Positions 18,775-27,428 of a stretch of DNA of 64,000 nt are shown here, in pieces. The notes under the pieces were generated by a model. It searched no databases. It saw nothing but the letters and a program-made list of their open reading frames with translations, and was not told the origin of the DNA. This DNA comes from Candidatus Rokuibacteriota bacterium. Its GTDB lineage: Bacteria > Methylomirabilota > Methylomirabilia > Rokubacteriales > CSP1-6. The DNA is taken from the NCBI GenBank assembly GCA_016188005.1, contig JACPIQ010000008.1, forward strand, positions 62,001-126,000. The letters run 5' to 3'. The translations under genes were made by a program, and so were the position numbers. Every line of letters begins with the position of its first letter. Position 1 is the first letter of the stretch.

Positions 18775-19811
18775 CCGCGATGGCGGGCGCGAGCAAGGCG
18801 GCCCAGGGCGGTCCGCACTACACGAAGAAGGATTTCGAGTCGGACCAGGACGTCCGCTGGTGCCCCGGCTGCGGGGACTACGCGATCCTCGCCGCGGTGC
18901 AGAAGACCATGCCGGATCTCGGCATCCCGCGGGAGAACATCGTGTTCATCTCGGGGATCGGCTGCTCGAGCCGCTTCCCCTACTACATGAACACGTATGG
19001 CTTCCACACCATCCACGGGCGGGCGCCGGCGATCGCCACCGGGCTCAAGCTGGCCCGGCCCGAGCTCAAGGTCTTCGTCGTCACGGGCGACGGGGACGGG
19101 CTGAGCATCGGCGGTAACCACCTGATGCACGTGCTCAGGCGCAACGTGGACGTGACGGTACTGCTCTTCAACAACCGGATCTACGGCCTCACCAAGGGGC
19201 AGTACTCGCCCACCAGCGAGCAGGGGAAGGTGACCAAGTCGACGCCGCTCGGCTCGGCCGAGCGCCCGGTGAGCCCGTGCTCCTTCGCGCTGGCCGTGGG
19301 CGCCACCTTCGTGGCGCGCGTCGTGGACCGGAACGTTGGCCACATGGAGGAGGTGCTCCGGCGCGCGGCCCGGCACCGGGGCGCCGCCTTCGTGGAGATC
19401 CTCCAGAACTGCAACGTCTACAACGACCTGGCGTGGAACGTGCTCTACGACCGTGAGTCGAAGGTGCTGGCCGAGTTGCGCCTCGAGCACGGCCAGCGCC
19501 TCGTCTTCGGCCCGGCCGACGACCGGCGCGGGCTCGTGCTGGACGGCGTGAAACCCCGCGTGGTGCGCGTCAAGGACGTGCCGGAGAGCGCGCTGTGGGT
19601 CCACGACGAGCGGGACCGGGCCACGGGCCTCGTCCTGGCCCAGCTCTGGGCGCCGGAGTACCCCGTCCCGCTGGGCGTCATGACCAGCGACGAGACGGTG
19701 CCCGTCTACGAGGACACGCTGCTCGCCCAGGAGCGCAAGGCCGTCGCCGACCGGGGCCCCGGGGACATCGCGGCCCTGCTCGGCTCCGGCGAGACCTGGA
19801 CCATCAAGTAG
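18771..19811 (+). CDS. korB: 2-oxoacid:ferredoxin oxidoreductase, beta subunit
   Basis: A 346-residue thiamine-diphosphate subunit. WCPGCGDYAIL near residue 35 and the SGIGCSSRFPYY block supply cluster- and TPP-binding residues. The TPP signature is VTGDGDGLSIGGNHLMHVL, ending at LLFNNRIYGLTKGQYSPTS. I chose the GTG that overlaps the korA stop (GTGA); an ATG three codons on is an alternative. The protein is longer than archaeal versions at the C-terminus, as in other bacterial KorB. A terminator hairpin follows 84 bases after the stop. Confidence 0.9.
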   Translation: MTAMAGASKAAQGGPHYTKKDFESDQDVRWCPGCGDYAILAAVQKTMPDLGIPRENIVFISGIGCSSRFPYYMNTYGFHTIHGRAPAIATGLKLARPELKVFVVTGDGDGLSIGGNHLMHVLRRNVDVTVLLFNNRIYGLTKGQYSPTSEQGKVTKSTPLGSAERPVSPCSFALAVGATFVARVVDRNVGHMEEVLRRAARHRGAAFVEILQNCNVYNDLAWNVLYDRESKVLAELRLEHGQRLVFGPADDRRGLVLDGVKPRVVRVKDVPESALWVHDERDRATGLVLAQLWAPEYPVPLGVMTSDETVPVYEDTLLAQERKAVADRGPGDIAALLGSGETWTIK

Positions 19812-19826
19812 CCGCCGATGTCCTGC

Positions 19827-19874
19827 CCCCTCACCCCTCCCTCTGTCCACGGGGAGAGGGTGCAGGGTGAGGGG
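19827..19874. repeat. Two-tier palindrome CCCCTCACCC ... GGGTGAGGGG
   Basis: The outer arms 19827-19836 and 19865-19874 pair over ten bases; inside them 19839-19844 (CCCTCT) pairs with 19855-19860 (AGAGGG). Palindromes of this type occur between genes of many high-GC bacteria; here it lies just 3' of korB. Confidence 0.7.
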
Positions 19875-19894
19875 TGTGACCGACGGCGTGGAGA

Positions 19895-19928
19895 CCGCCG
19901 GCTCCCAGCCAGGAGCCGGCGGTTCTTT
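19895..19928 (+). terminator. Rho-independent terminator after korB
   Basis: An 11-bp perfect stem (19895-19905 with 19912-19922, CCGCCGGCTCC and its complement), six-base loop, followed by TTCTTT. It separates the korAB transcript from hicBA. Confidence 0.75.
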
Positions 19929-19954
19929 GATACCGTAGCGATGGAGGTAACCGA

Positions 19955-20179
19955 ATGCCCAAGAGTTCTTATACTGCGATCCTGGAGAAGGAAGGCGGCC
20001 TCTACGTCGCGCTATGCCCCGAGCTCGACGTCGCGAGTCAGGGCGCGACCGTGGAAGAGGCCACGGCGAATCTGAAGGAGGCGGTGGAGCTCTTCCTCGA
20101 GTGCGCCGATCCCGAGGAGATCAAGCAGCGGTTGCACAGCGAGGTCTTCGTCACGCGGTTTGAAGCAACGCATGGGTAG
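19955..20179 (+). CDS. hicB: HicB-type antitoxin
   Basis: A 74-residue HicB-fold protein: SSYTAILEKEGGLYVALCPELDVASQGATVEEATANLKEA is the degraded RNase H-like core that blocks HicA. It has no obvious C-terminal DNA-binding domain, so it is of the short type and self-repression may need another mechanism. It precedes hicA and overlaps it by eight bases. GGAGGT lies upstream of the ATG. Confidence 0.85.
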   Translation: MPKSSYTAILEKEGGLYVALCPELDVASQGATVEEATANLKEAVELFLECADPEEIKQRLHSEVFVTRFEATHG

Positions 20180-20393
20180 GCTTCGTATCCTCTCGGGACG
20201 CGAAGTTCGCCGCGTTCTCGAAGGGCATGGGTTCTCGGAAGTCCGCGGGCGGGGAAGTCACATGGTGATGCAGCGCAGGACCCCGGAGGGAACCGTGACG
20301 GTGCCGGTCCCGGATCACCGGGAGCTTGCCCTCGGGACCCTCGTCTCGATCATCCGTCAGAGCCGGGTGCCCAGGGAGGAGTTCGAGGCGTGA
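20172..20393 (+). CDS. hicA: HicA-type mRNA interferase toxin
   Basis: A 73-residue double-stranded-RNA-binding-like protein. LSGREVRRVLEGHGFSEVRG is followed by RGSHMVMQR with the catalytic histidine of HicA, then a VPVPDHRELALGTLVSIIRQ end. HicA cleaves mRNA when free of HicB. The ATG at 20172 gives the usual start; a TTG at 20160 is possible. Its stop overlaps the GTG of glcD (GTGA), so toxin translation is coupled to a metabolic gene, which is unusual. Confidence 0.85.
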   Translation: MGRLRILSGREVRRVLEGHGFSEVRGRGSHMVMQRRTPEGTVTVPVPDHRELALGTLVSIIRQSRVPREEFEA

Positions 20394-21832
20394 GTGTGGA
20401 CGCGGGGCTGATCGCGGCGCTGGAGGGCATCGTGGGGCGGGCCGGCGTGGTCGCCACGCCCGAGGGCCGGCTCACCTACGAGTGCGACATGCACACCTTC
20501 TACAAGGGGGCGCCCGACGTCGTGGTGCTTCCCACCTCCGCGGCCGAGACGGCGGCCGTGGTCCGGCTCTGCCGTCAGGCGCGCGTCCCCGTCGTGCCCC
20601 GCGGCTCGGGCACGGGGCTCATCGGCGGTGCGATGGCCCCGCGGGGCGGCGTCATGGTGGCCATGACGCGCATGAACCGCATCCTCGAGGTGGACCTCCC
20701 GAACCGCTGCGCCACGGTGGAGCCCGGGCTCATCAACCTGTGGCTGAGCGACGCCACACGCGCCCACGGCTACTTCTTCGCCCCCGACCCGTCGAGCCAG
20801 ATGGTCTCCTCCATCGGCGGCAACGCCTCGACCAATGCCGGCGGGCCGCATTGCCTCAAGTACGGCATCACGGTCAATCACGTGCTGGGGTTGCAGATGG
20901 CCACGGGGGCGGGGGAGCTCGTCTGGGTGGGCGGCAAGGCCCACGACCGGCCCGGCTATGACCTCCCCGGAGTGATGGTGGGGGCCGAGGGCACCTTCGG
21001 CGTGGTGACGGCCGTGATGGTGCGGCTCTTCCACGTGCCGGAGGGGGTGAAGACGCTGCTCGCCTCCTTTTCCAGCATCGAGGACGCCTCCGAGACCGTG
21101 TCAGCCATCATCGCCGACGGCATCATCCCCGCCGCGCTGGAGATGCTGGACGAGGCGATGGTCCGCGCCATCGAGGAGGGGATCCACGCCGGCTACCCGA
21201 AGGGGGCCAGCGCCGTGCTCCTCATCGAGCTGGACGGCCCCCGGGCCGAGATCGAGGCCCAGGCCCGGCGCATCGAGGAGATCTGTCGCGCGCACCTGGC
21301 GCTGGAGCTGCGCGTGTCGCAGAACGACGCCGAGCGCGCGCTGCTCTGGAAGGGGCGCAAGGAGGCCGCCGGCGTCATCGGCCGGCTCACCCCCAACTGG
21401 CTGCTCCAGGACGCCGTCGTGCCGCGCTCACGGCTGCCGGAGATCATGCGTGAGATGCTCGCCATCTCCGCCCGGCATCGGCTCGTGTTCGCCAATGTCT
21501 TCCACGCCGGTGACGGCAACCTGCATCCCATCATCTGCTACGACGACCGCGTGCCGGGGGAGCTCGAGCGCGCCAAGCAGGCGAACGAGGCGCTCATGCA
21601 CGCCTGCCTCGCCATGGGGGGCAGCGTCACCGGCGAGCACGGCGTGGGACTGGACAAGGCCGAGAAGCTGCCCTACCAGTTCGCCGCGGCGGATCTCAAC
21701 TTCATGGCGCGGCTGCGGCGCGTCTTCGACCCCGACACGCTCATGAACCCCGGCAAGCTCCTGCCCGATCACCCGGCTTGCGCAGAGGGATTCAGACCGG
21801 CCGCGGCCCTGCCCGGCGGGAGCTGGGTCTAG
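20390..21832 (+). CDS. glcD: FAD-linked oxidase, glycolate/lactate oxidase subunit GlcD
   Basis: A 480-residue flavoprotein. The FAD-binding type 4 domain has VPVVPRGSGTGLIGGAM (near residue 65), SSIGGNASTNAGGPHCLKYG (near 145) and GAEGTFGVVT (near 200). The FAD-oxidase C-terminal domain has FHAGDGNLHPII (near 380) and GEHGVGLDKAEKL near 420. It oxidises a 2-hydroxy acid to the 2-oxo acid; glycolate is the likely substrate because glcE and glcF follow. A GTG start overlaps the hicA stop. Confidence 0.9.
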   Translation: MSVDAGLIAALEGIVGRAGVVATPEGRLTYECDMHTFYKGAPDVVVLPTSAAETAAVVRLCRQARVPVVPRGSGTGLIGGAMAPRGGVMVAMTRMNRILEVDLPNRCATVEPGLINLWLSDATRAHGYFFAPDPSSQMVSSIGGNASTNAGGPHCLKYGITVNHVLGLQMATGAGELVWVGGKAHDRPGYDLPGVMVGAEGTFGVVTAVMVRLFHVPEGVKTLLASFSSIEDASETVSAIIADGIIPAALEMLDEAMVRAIEEGIHAGYPKGASAVLLIELDGPRAEIEAQARRIEEICRAHLALELRVSQNDAERALLWKGRKEAAGVIGRLTPNWLLQDAVVPRSRLPEIMREMLAISARHRLVFANVFHAGDGNLHPIICYDDRVPGELERAKQANEALMHACLAMGGSVTGEHGVGLDKAEKLPYQFAAADLNFMARLRRVFDPDTLMNPGKLLPDHPACAEGFRPAAALPGGSWV

Positions 21833-21835
21833 CCC

Positions 21836-23146
21836 GTGGTGGTGTCGGTTCAGGCGGCTCGCGGCGCCCTGGCCGAGATCGTCGGGAGCGCCCATGTCGT
21901 GAGTGAGCCGGCGGCGCTGGAAGGGCTCGCGGTGGACGGCGCGACGCCGCGCTGGGCCGCGCGCCCCGGCTCGGTGGAGGAGATGAGCCGACTCCTGGCG
22001 CTGGCCTCGAGCGAGCGGTGGAGCGTGGTGCCGCGGGGCAGCGGCTCCTGCCTCGATCTCGGCGCGCCGCCGGCCCGCGTGGACCTGCTCCTCGACTGCC
22101 GGCGGCTCGACGCCATCGTGGAGCACACCCCCGCGGACATGGTGGCCAGCGTCGGAGCGGGCCTCTCGCTGGCGGCCCTCGGCGCGGCGCTGGGGCGTCA
22201 CCGCCAGCGCTTCCCGGTGGATCCCGTGGGTGGGGCCTCGCGCAGCGTTGGCGGCGTCCTGGCCACCGGGGCCAGCGGCCCGCTGCGTTTCCGCTACGGC
22301 CAGGCCCGCGACCTGCTGCTCGGGGTGCGCTTCGTCCAGGCCGATGGGAGCATCACGTGGGGCGGATCGAAGGTGGTCAAGTCAGTGACAGGATACGATG
22401 TCCCCAAGCTCCTGGCGGGCTCGCTCGGCACGCTGGGGGTGATCGCCGAGGCGACGCTCAGGCTGCATCCGATGCCGCCGGCCTCGGGCTCCTGGCTCCT
22501 GTCCTTCCGCACCCCCGGCGCGGCGGCGGCCTTCGTCGGGGCGATGCTCGATTCCACCCTCCAGCCGGAGCGGCTGGTCGTGGCCAACGCGGGCGCGCTC
22601 AGGGCGGCCGCGCGGCCCGCGGCGCCGGCCGCGGTGGCGGTGTCGGTGGGGAGCATCGCCGAGGCAGTGCGGAGTCAGGGGAGCGAGCTCGTCCGCATGG
22701 GGCGGGAGCACGGAGCCATGGTAAGCGATGTCCCGGAGGATGTGTGGCTCGAGCTGGGTGCGGCGCTCGCCGGCCCGGTGAGGCTCAAGCTCTCGGGGGA
22801 GCCCGCGCGGCTATGCCACTGGCTGGCGGAGGTGGAGCGTCTGGCGGGCGAGGCCTCGGTGCCCGTCTCGGCGCTTGGCGATGCGGGGAGCGGTGTGCTG
22901 TGGCTGTCGCTGGGCAGGGCCGCGGCTGACGGCGGCTGGCTTGCCGGCGCCGTCGGCACCTTGCGCGAGGCGCTCTCGGGTGAGGGCGGAAACCTGGTGG
23001 TGGAGCGCGCGCCCCGCAGCCTTAAGGATCATCTCGATGTATGGGGGCCTATCCAAGCGGATTCCCTTGCGATCATGAAGCGGATCAAGCGGGAGTTCGA
23101 CCCCACCGGCATCCTCAACTCCGGCCGCTTCGTGGGGGGGGCGTGA
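21836..23146 (+). CDS. glcE: Glycolate oxidase FAD-binding subunit GlcE
   Basis: A 436-residue second FAD-binding type 4 protein with WSVVPRGSGSCLDLG (near residue 62), GGASRSVGGVLATGASGPLRFRYG (about 128-151) and KSVTGYDVPKLLAGSLGTLG (near 182). The shorter and more divergent C-terminal half is typical of GlcE compared with GlcD. It has a GTG start three bases after glcD and overlaps glcF as GTGA. Confidence 0.88.
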   Translation: MVVSVQAARGALAEIVGSAHVVSEPAALEGLAVDGATPRWAARPGSVEEMSRLLALASSERWSVVPRGSGSCLDLGAPPARVDLLLDCRRLDAIVEHTPADMVASVGAGLSLAALGAALGRHRQRFPVDPVGGASRSVGGVLATGASGPLRFRYGQARDLLLGVRFVQADGSITWGGSKVVKSVTGYDVPKLLAGSLGTLGVIAEATLRLHPMPPASGSWLLSFRTPGAAAAFVGAMLDSTLQPERLVVANAGALRAAARPAAPAAVAVSVGSIAEAVRSQGSELVRMGREHGAMVSDVPEDVWLELGAALAGPVRLKLSGEPARLCHWLAEVERLAGEASVPVSALGDAGSGVLWLSLGRAAADGGWLAGAVGTLREALSGEGGNLVVERAPRSLKDHLDVWGPIQADSLAIMKRIKREFDPTGILNSGRFVGGA

Positions 23147-24420
23147 GCCCCGGGGCCACGGCTCCCTTCATCGCGGATGCCCCGTCCCTGGACGGGCTCC
23201 GGGCCTGCGTACACTGCGGCATCTGCCTGCCGCAATGCCCGACCTACCGCGTGCTGGGCGAGGAGATGGACTCACCCCGGGGGCGCCTCTATCTCATGCG
23301 CGCGGCGGCGGAGGGGCGCATCGGCCTCACGCCGACGCTTGCGCGCCACCTGGACCTCTGCCTCGGCTGCCGGGGCTGCGAGAGCGCCTGTCCCTCGGGA
23401 GTCCCCTTCGGCACCCTGCTCGAGGCGACCCGGAGCCAGCTCGAGCGGCAGGGCGTCCGGGCCCCAGGGAGCGATCACGGCGGCCTCTCCATGCTGCTGC
23501 AGTGGTTCCCGTACCCGGGCCGGCTGGGCGCCCTGCTGCCGTGGCTCCGTCTCTACCAGTCGTCGGGGCTCCAGCGGCTGGTACGCGGCCTCGGCCTCCT
23601 TGCCCCCTTCAGGCGTCTTCGCGCGATGGAGGCGCTGCTGCCGCGCCTGCCAGCCGCGGTGGCGCTTCCGGAGGTGACGCCGGCCCGGGGCAAGGCGCGG
23701 GGGCGGGCGGGGCTCCTCGTGGGCTGCGTCCAGCGCCACTTCTTCCCCGACGTCAATGCGCAGACCGCGCGTCTCCTCGCCGCGGCGGGGTACGACGTGG
23801 TCGCGCCGCGTGAGCAGGGGTGCTGCGGGGCGCTGCACCTTCACTCCGGGCGCCTCGATGACTTCCGCGTGCTGGCGCGGCAGCTCATGCGCGCCTTCCC
23901 GGCCGACGTCGACGTGATCGTGACCAATGCCGCCGGGTGCGGGTCGGCGCTCAAGGAGTACGGCCGCTGGCTCGAGGGGTCCGAGGCGGAAGCCTTCTCG
24001 CAGAAGGTGAAGGACATCTCCGAGGTGCTCGTGGACGCCGAGCTGCCGCTGGGTCCGCTGCCGGTGACGGTCACCTATCAGGACGCCTGCCACCTGGCCC
24101 ATGGCCAGAAGGTGCGCGCGGAGCCTCGGCTGCTGCTCGGGCGCATCCCCGGGCTGAGGCTCGTGGAGATGGCCGACAGCGACCTCTGCTGCGGGAGCGC
24201 CGGCGTCTACAACCTGCTGGAGCCCGGCATGGCGGCGGAGCTGGGCCGGCGCAAGGTCGAGCGCATCCGCGAGAGCGGCGTCTCCCTGGTCGCCGCGGGG
24301 AACCCGGGCTGCATCATGCAGATCGAGCAGGCGTGCCGCGGCCTGGGGCTCCCGGTGGAGGTGCTGCACCCCGTGACGCTCCTCGCCCGCGCGCTCGACA
24401 GCCATGGAGGCGCGCGGTGA
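23143..24420 (+). CDS. glcF: Glycolate oxidase iron-sulfur subunit GlcF
   Basis: A 425-residue electron-transfer subunit. Two 4Fe-4S motifs occur near the N-terminus: CVHCGICLPQCP (near residue 24) and CLGCRGCESACP (near 76). Two CCG domains follow, with GCCGALHLHSG and LCCGSAGVYNLLEPGMA. It passes electrons from GlcDE to the membrane quinone pool. A GTG start overlaps the glcE stop; its own stop overlaps the next GTG. Confidence 0.92.
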   Translation: MSPGATAPFIADAPSLDGLRACVHCGICLPQCPTYRVLGEEMDSPRGRLYLMRAAAEGRIGLTPTLARHLDLCLGCRGCESACPSGVPFGTLLEATRSQLERQGVRAPGSDHGGLSMLLQWFPYPGRLGALLPWLRLYQSSGLQRLVRGLGLLAPFRRLRAMEALLPRLPAAVALPEVTPARGKARGRAGLLVGCVQRHFFPDVNAQTARLLAAAGYDVVAPREQGCCGALHLHSGRLDDFRVLARQLMRAFPADVDVIVTNAAGCGSALKEYGRWLEGSEAEAFSQKVKDISEVLVDAELPLGPLPVTVTYQDACHLAHGQKVRAEPRLLLGRIPGLRLVEMADSDLCCGSAGVYNLLEPGMAAELGRRKVERIRESGVSLVAAGNPGCIMQIEQACRGLGLPVEVLHPVTLLARALDSHGGAR

Positions 24421-25160
24421 AGGGTCCGGTGAAGGCCTCGCTCATGATCACCTGCCTCGGGGAGATGCTCTTCCCCGAGGTCGGGGTCGCGATCGTGACG
24501 CTCCTGCGCCGGCTCGGCGTGACGGTGGACTTCCCGCCGAGACAGACCTGCTGCGGGCTCCCGCTCTTCAACTCGGGCTACCATCGAGCCGCCGCGCGGG
24601 TCGCGGCGCGGACCGTGTCCCTCTTCGAAGGCTCCGAGCACGTGGTGGTGCCCTCGGGCTCCTGCGCGTGGCTCGTCAAGCAGGAGTACCCGGCGCTGCT
24701 CGCGCGCCACGGCGGCCCCGCGGAGGCGGCGCGGGCGCTCGCGGCGCGGACATGGGAGCTGTCGCAGTTCCTGGTGAAGGTGCTGGGCGTCACGGATGTC
24801 GGCTCGCGCTTCCAGGGCCGGGTGACCTACCACGACTCCTGCCACCTGCTCCGGGGGCTCGGGGAGGCCGCCGCGCCGCGGAGCCTGCTCCGCGGGGTCA
24901 GAGGCCTCGAGCTGGTGGAGCTCGATGGCGCGGAGGAGTGCTGCGGATTCGGCGGCGCCTTCTCGGTGCGACTCCCCGAGGTGTCGGCCGCCATCCTCGG
25001 CAAGAAGGTCCGGTGCCTCGAGCAGACCGGCGCCGGGTGTGTCGTGGCCTGTGACGCCGGCTGCCTCATGCAGATGGGGGGCGCCCTCTCCCGCGCGGGC
25101 TCGCGCGTCCAGCCCCTGCACCTGGCCCAGGTCCTCTCCCCTGACGGCACGTCCCGATGA
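24417..25160 (+). CDS. lutA: (Fe-S)-binding CCG-domain protein, LutA-like
   Basis: A 247-residue protein made of two CCG domains: CCGLPLFNSGYH near residue 43 and ECCGFGGAFSVRLPEVS near 175, each expected to hold a non-cubane-type or 4Fe-4S cluster. With LutB and LutC it forms the lactate oxidation complex found in Bacillus and many others. A GTG overlaps the glcF stop by four bases; a Met five residues downstream of the second Val is another option. A 66-bp tandem repeat separates it from lutB. Confidence 0.9.
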   Translation: MKGPVKASLMITCLGEMLFPEVGVAIVTLLRRLGVTVDFPPRQTCCGLPLFNSGYHRAAARVAARTVSLFEGSEHVVVPSGSCAWLVKQEYPALLARHGGPAEAARALAARTWELSQFLVKVLGVTDVGSRFQGRVTYHDSCHLLRGLGEAAAPRSLLRGVRGLELVELDGAEECCGFGGAFSVRLPEVSAAILGKKVRCLEQTGAGCVVACDAGCLMQMGGALSRAGSRVQPLHLAQVLSPDGTSR

Positions 25161-25279
25161 GCCCGTCAGGGCGAAGAGGCCCAACCGCGGCCCGATGTCA
25201 TCCACATTCAGGCGAGATGGAGAGAGGCCCGTCAGGGCGAAGAGGCCTAACCGCGGCCCGATGTCATCCACATTCAGGC
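25161..25279. repeat. Tandem direct repeat, 66-bp period, between lutA and lutB
   Basis: Copy 1 is 25161-25213 and copy 2 is 25227-25279. The 53-bp units begin GCCCGTCAGGGCGAAGAGGC and end CATTCAGGC and differ at one base, with a 13-base linker between. Each unit holds GCCCGTCAGGGC, a short palindrome. The repeats fill the gap exactly up to the lutB leader. Confidence 0.92.
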
Positions 25280-25290
25280 AACATGGTCAG

Positions 25291-26700
25291 ATGAGCGACG
25301 AGGCGCTCCGCACCCCCTTCGCAGCCCGGGCCGGCGCCGCGCTCGGCGACGCGCACCTGCAGGAAGCGCTCACGATCGCGACGAGCAAGTTCATGGCGCT
25401 GAGGCGCGAGTCCTTCGCCGGCTTCCCCGAGGGCGAGGCGCTGCGCGACCGCGCGCGCGCCGTGAAGGAGGCCACGCTCCAGCGGCTCGACGCTCATCTC
25501 GAGCAGCTCGCCGACAGCGTGGAGCGTCTCGGCGGGCACGTGCACTGGGCGGCCAGCGGGGAGGAGGCGCGCGAGATCATCCTCCGTCTCTGCCGGGAGC
25601 GCGGCGTGCGCACCGCCGTCAAGTCCAAGTCCATGGCGACGGAGGAGATCGAGCTGAACGCGGCGCTGGAGGCCGCCGGCGTCACGCCCGTGGAGACAGA
25701 TCTCGGCGAGTACATCATCCAGCTCGCGCACGAGAAGCCCTCCCACATCATCGCCCCGGCGATTCACAAGACCAAGGCGCAGGTGGCCGACCTCTTCTCG
25801 CGCGAGCTGCGCCAGCGCTTCCCGGCCGAGCCGGAGGCGCTCACCGCCGCGGCCCGGAAGGAGCTGCGCCAGAAGTTCCTCGCGGCCGACATGGGGATCA
25901 CGGGCGCCAACTTCGCCGTGGCCGAGACGGGGACCGTCGTGCTCGTCACCAACGAGGGCAACGGGCGCATGGTGACCTCGCTGCCGCGCATCCACGTGGC
26001 GGTGATGGGGATCGACAAGGTCATCCCCTCGATGACGGACCTGATGCTGTTCCTGGCGATCCTGGCGCGCAGCGCCACCGGGCAGAAGCTCTCCGTGTAC
26101 ACGACGCTGGTCCGCGGCCCGCGACATGCGGGAGAGCTCGAGGGGCCCGAGGAGTTCCACCTGGTCCTCATGGACAGCGGCCGCTCGGCGCAGATCGCCG
26201 GACCCCTGCGCGAGGCGCTGTACTGCCTGCGCTGCGGCGCCTGCCTCAACGTCTGTCCGGTGTACCGGCAGATCGGGGGCCACGCCTACGGGCACACCTA
26301 TCCGGGGCCGATCGGCATCCTGCTCACGGCCATGCTCAAGGGCGACCGGTCCGTGAAGGAGCTGGCGCATGCCTCGTCGCTGTGCGGGGCCTGCCACGAG
26401 GTGTGCCCGGTGCGCATCGACATTCCCCGGATGCTGATCGGACTGCGGGAAGAGCTGGATCGCGCCCGCATTGCCTCGTGGGGCGAGCGGGTGCTCTTCG
26501 GCGCGCTCGGCCGCGTGCTCGGCTCGCCGACGCTCTTCAGGCTTGCGGGGCGGATCGGGCGTCTGGCGCAGCGGCCCTTCGTCAGCAACGGCCGCATGCG
26601 GCGCCTGCCCTTCCTCTTCGGACGGTGGACGCGGAGCCGCGACCTGCCGCCGGTGGCCGCGAGCCCCTTCAGCGAGCGCTGGACGGATCTGGGGCGCTGA
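25291..26700 (+). CDS. lutB: LutB-like iron-sulfur protein of lactate utilisation
   Basis: A 469-residue protein. An N-terminal DUF162/LUD domain carries KSKSMATEEIELN (near residue 112) and ADMGITGANFAVAETGTVVL (about 199-218). A C-terminal ferredoxin-like part has CLRCGACLNVCPVY (near 312) and CGACHEVCPVRIDIP (near 365). ATG 25291 is chosen because translation upstream of it would only read the tandem repeat. The stop and the lutC ATG share one base. Confidence 0.93.
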   Translation: MSDEALRTPFAARAGAALGDAHLQEALTIATSKFMALRRESFAGFPEGEALRDRARAVKEATLQRLDAHLEQLADSVERLGGHVHWAASGEEAREIILRLCRERGVRTAVKSKSMATEEIELNAALEAAGVTPVETDLGEYIIQLAHEKPSHIIAPAIHKTKAQVADLFSRELRQRFPAEPEALTAAARKELRQKFLAADMGITGANFAVAETGTVVLVTNEGNGRMVTSLPRIHVAVMGIDKVIPSMTDLMLFLAILARSATGQKLSVYTTLVRGPRHAGELEGPEEFHLVLMDSGRSAQIAGPLREALYCLRCGACLNVCPVYRQIGGHAYGHTYPGPIGILLTAMLKGDRSVKELAHASSLCGACHEVCPVRIDIPRMLIGLREELDRARIASWGERVLFGALGRVLGSPTLFRLAGRIGRLAQRPFVSNGRMRRLPFLFGRWTRSRDLPPVAASPFSERWTDLGR

Positions 26701-27428
26701 TGGCGACGCGCGCCGAGTTCCTCGATCGCGTCCGCCGTGAGGTGCGGCGGGCCCCCGCGCTGTTCGAGGCGGAGCCGGCGCCGCGGCCGGCGCGCCCCGA
26801 GGAGGCCGCGGCCGCCCTGCGGCGGGGGCTGGCCGAGCGCTGGCCCGGGGCGCTGGCGCGCTTCCAGCGGGAGCTCGAGGGCGTGGCGGGTGTCTTCCAC
26901 CGCGTGCCGGCCCTGGAGGCGGTGAGCGGGCTCGTCGCCGATCTGGCGCGGACGATGGGCGCGCGGGAGCTGGTGACGTGGGCGCCGGCCGCCCTCGGTG
27001 TCGACCTCGGGCCGGCGCTCGGCGCGGCGGGCCTCGCCGTGACCGCGGCGCCGGCCGGGGGCGGGGAGGCGGCGCGGCTCGCCCACCGCGAGGCCGCCGC
27101 GCGCGCCCAGATCGGGGTGACCGGCGTGGACTGGGCGCTGGCCGAGACCGGCACGCTGATCCTGGTCTCGGGCGCGGGGCGGCCGCGCTCGACCTCGCTC
27201 CTGCCGGACACCCACGTGGCCGTGTTCGGCAGGCGGCAGCTCCTCGAGCGGCTGGAGCAGGTCGGCATCATGCTGGAGGCGCTGCACGCCGACCCGGCGC
27301 GCCACATGACCGGGGCGATGATCAACTTCATCACCGGCCCCTCGCGCACGGCGGACATCGAGCTGACGCTGACCCGCGGCGTCCACGGCCCGAAGGACGT
27401 GCACGCCGTCTTCGTGGAGGCGCTGTGA
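26700..27428 (+). CDS. lutC: LutC-like LUD-domain protein
   Basis: A 242-residue LUD-domain protein. The core is IGVTGVDWALAETGTLILVSG (about 138-158), SLLPDTHVAVF and a C-terminal GPSRTADIELTLTRGVHGPKDVHAVFVE that is nearly diagnostic of LutC. It is the third component of the lactate oxidation complex; its own chemistry is not well defined. Translational coupling on both sides. Confidence 0.92.
   Translation: MATRAEFLDRVRREVRRAPALFEAEPAPRPARPEEAAAALRRGLAERWPGALARFQRELEGVAGVFHRVPALEAVSGLVADLARTMGARELVTWAPAALGVDLGPALGAAGLAVTAAPAGGGEAARLAHREAAARAQIGVTGVDWALAETGTLILVSGAGRPRSTSLLPDTHVAVFGRRQLLERLEQVGIMLEALHADPARHMTGAMINFITGPSRTADIELTLTRGVHGPKDVHAVFVEAL

Noticed and set aside
25161-25279. A CRISPR array
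   Set aside because: Only two copies, the 53-bp units are too long and the linker is 13 bases; no cas genes nearby.
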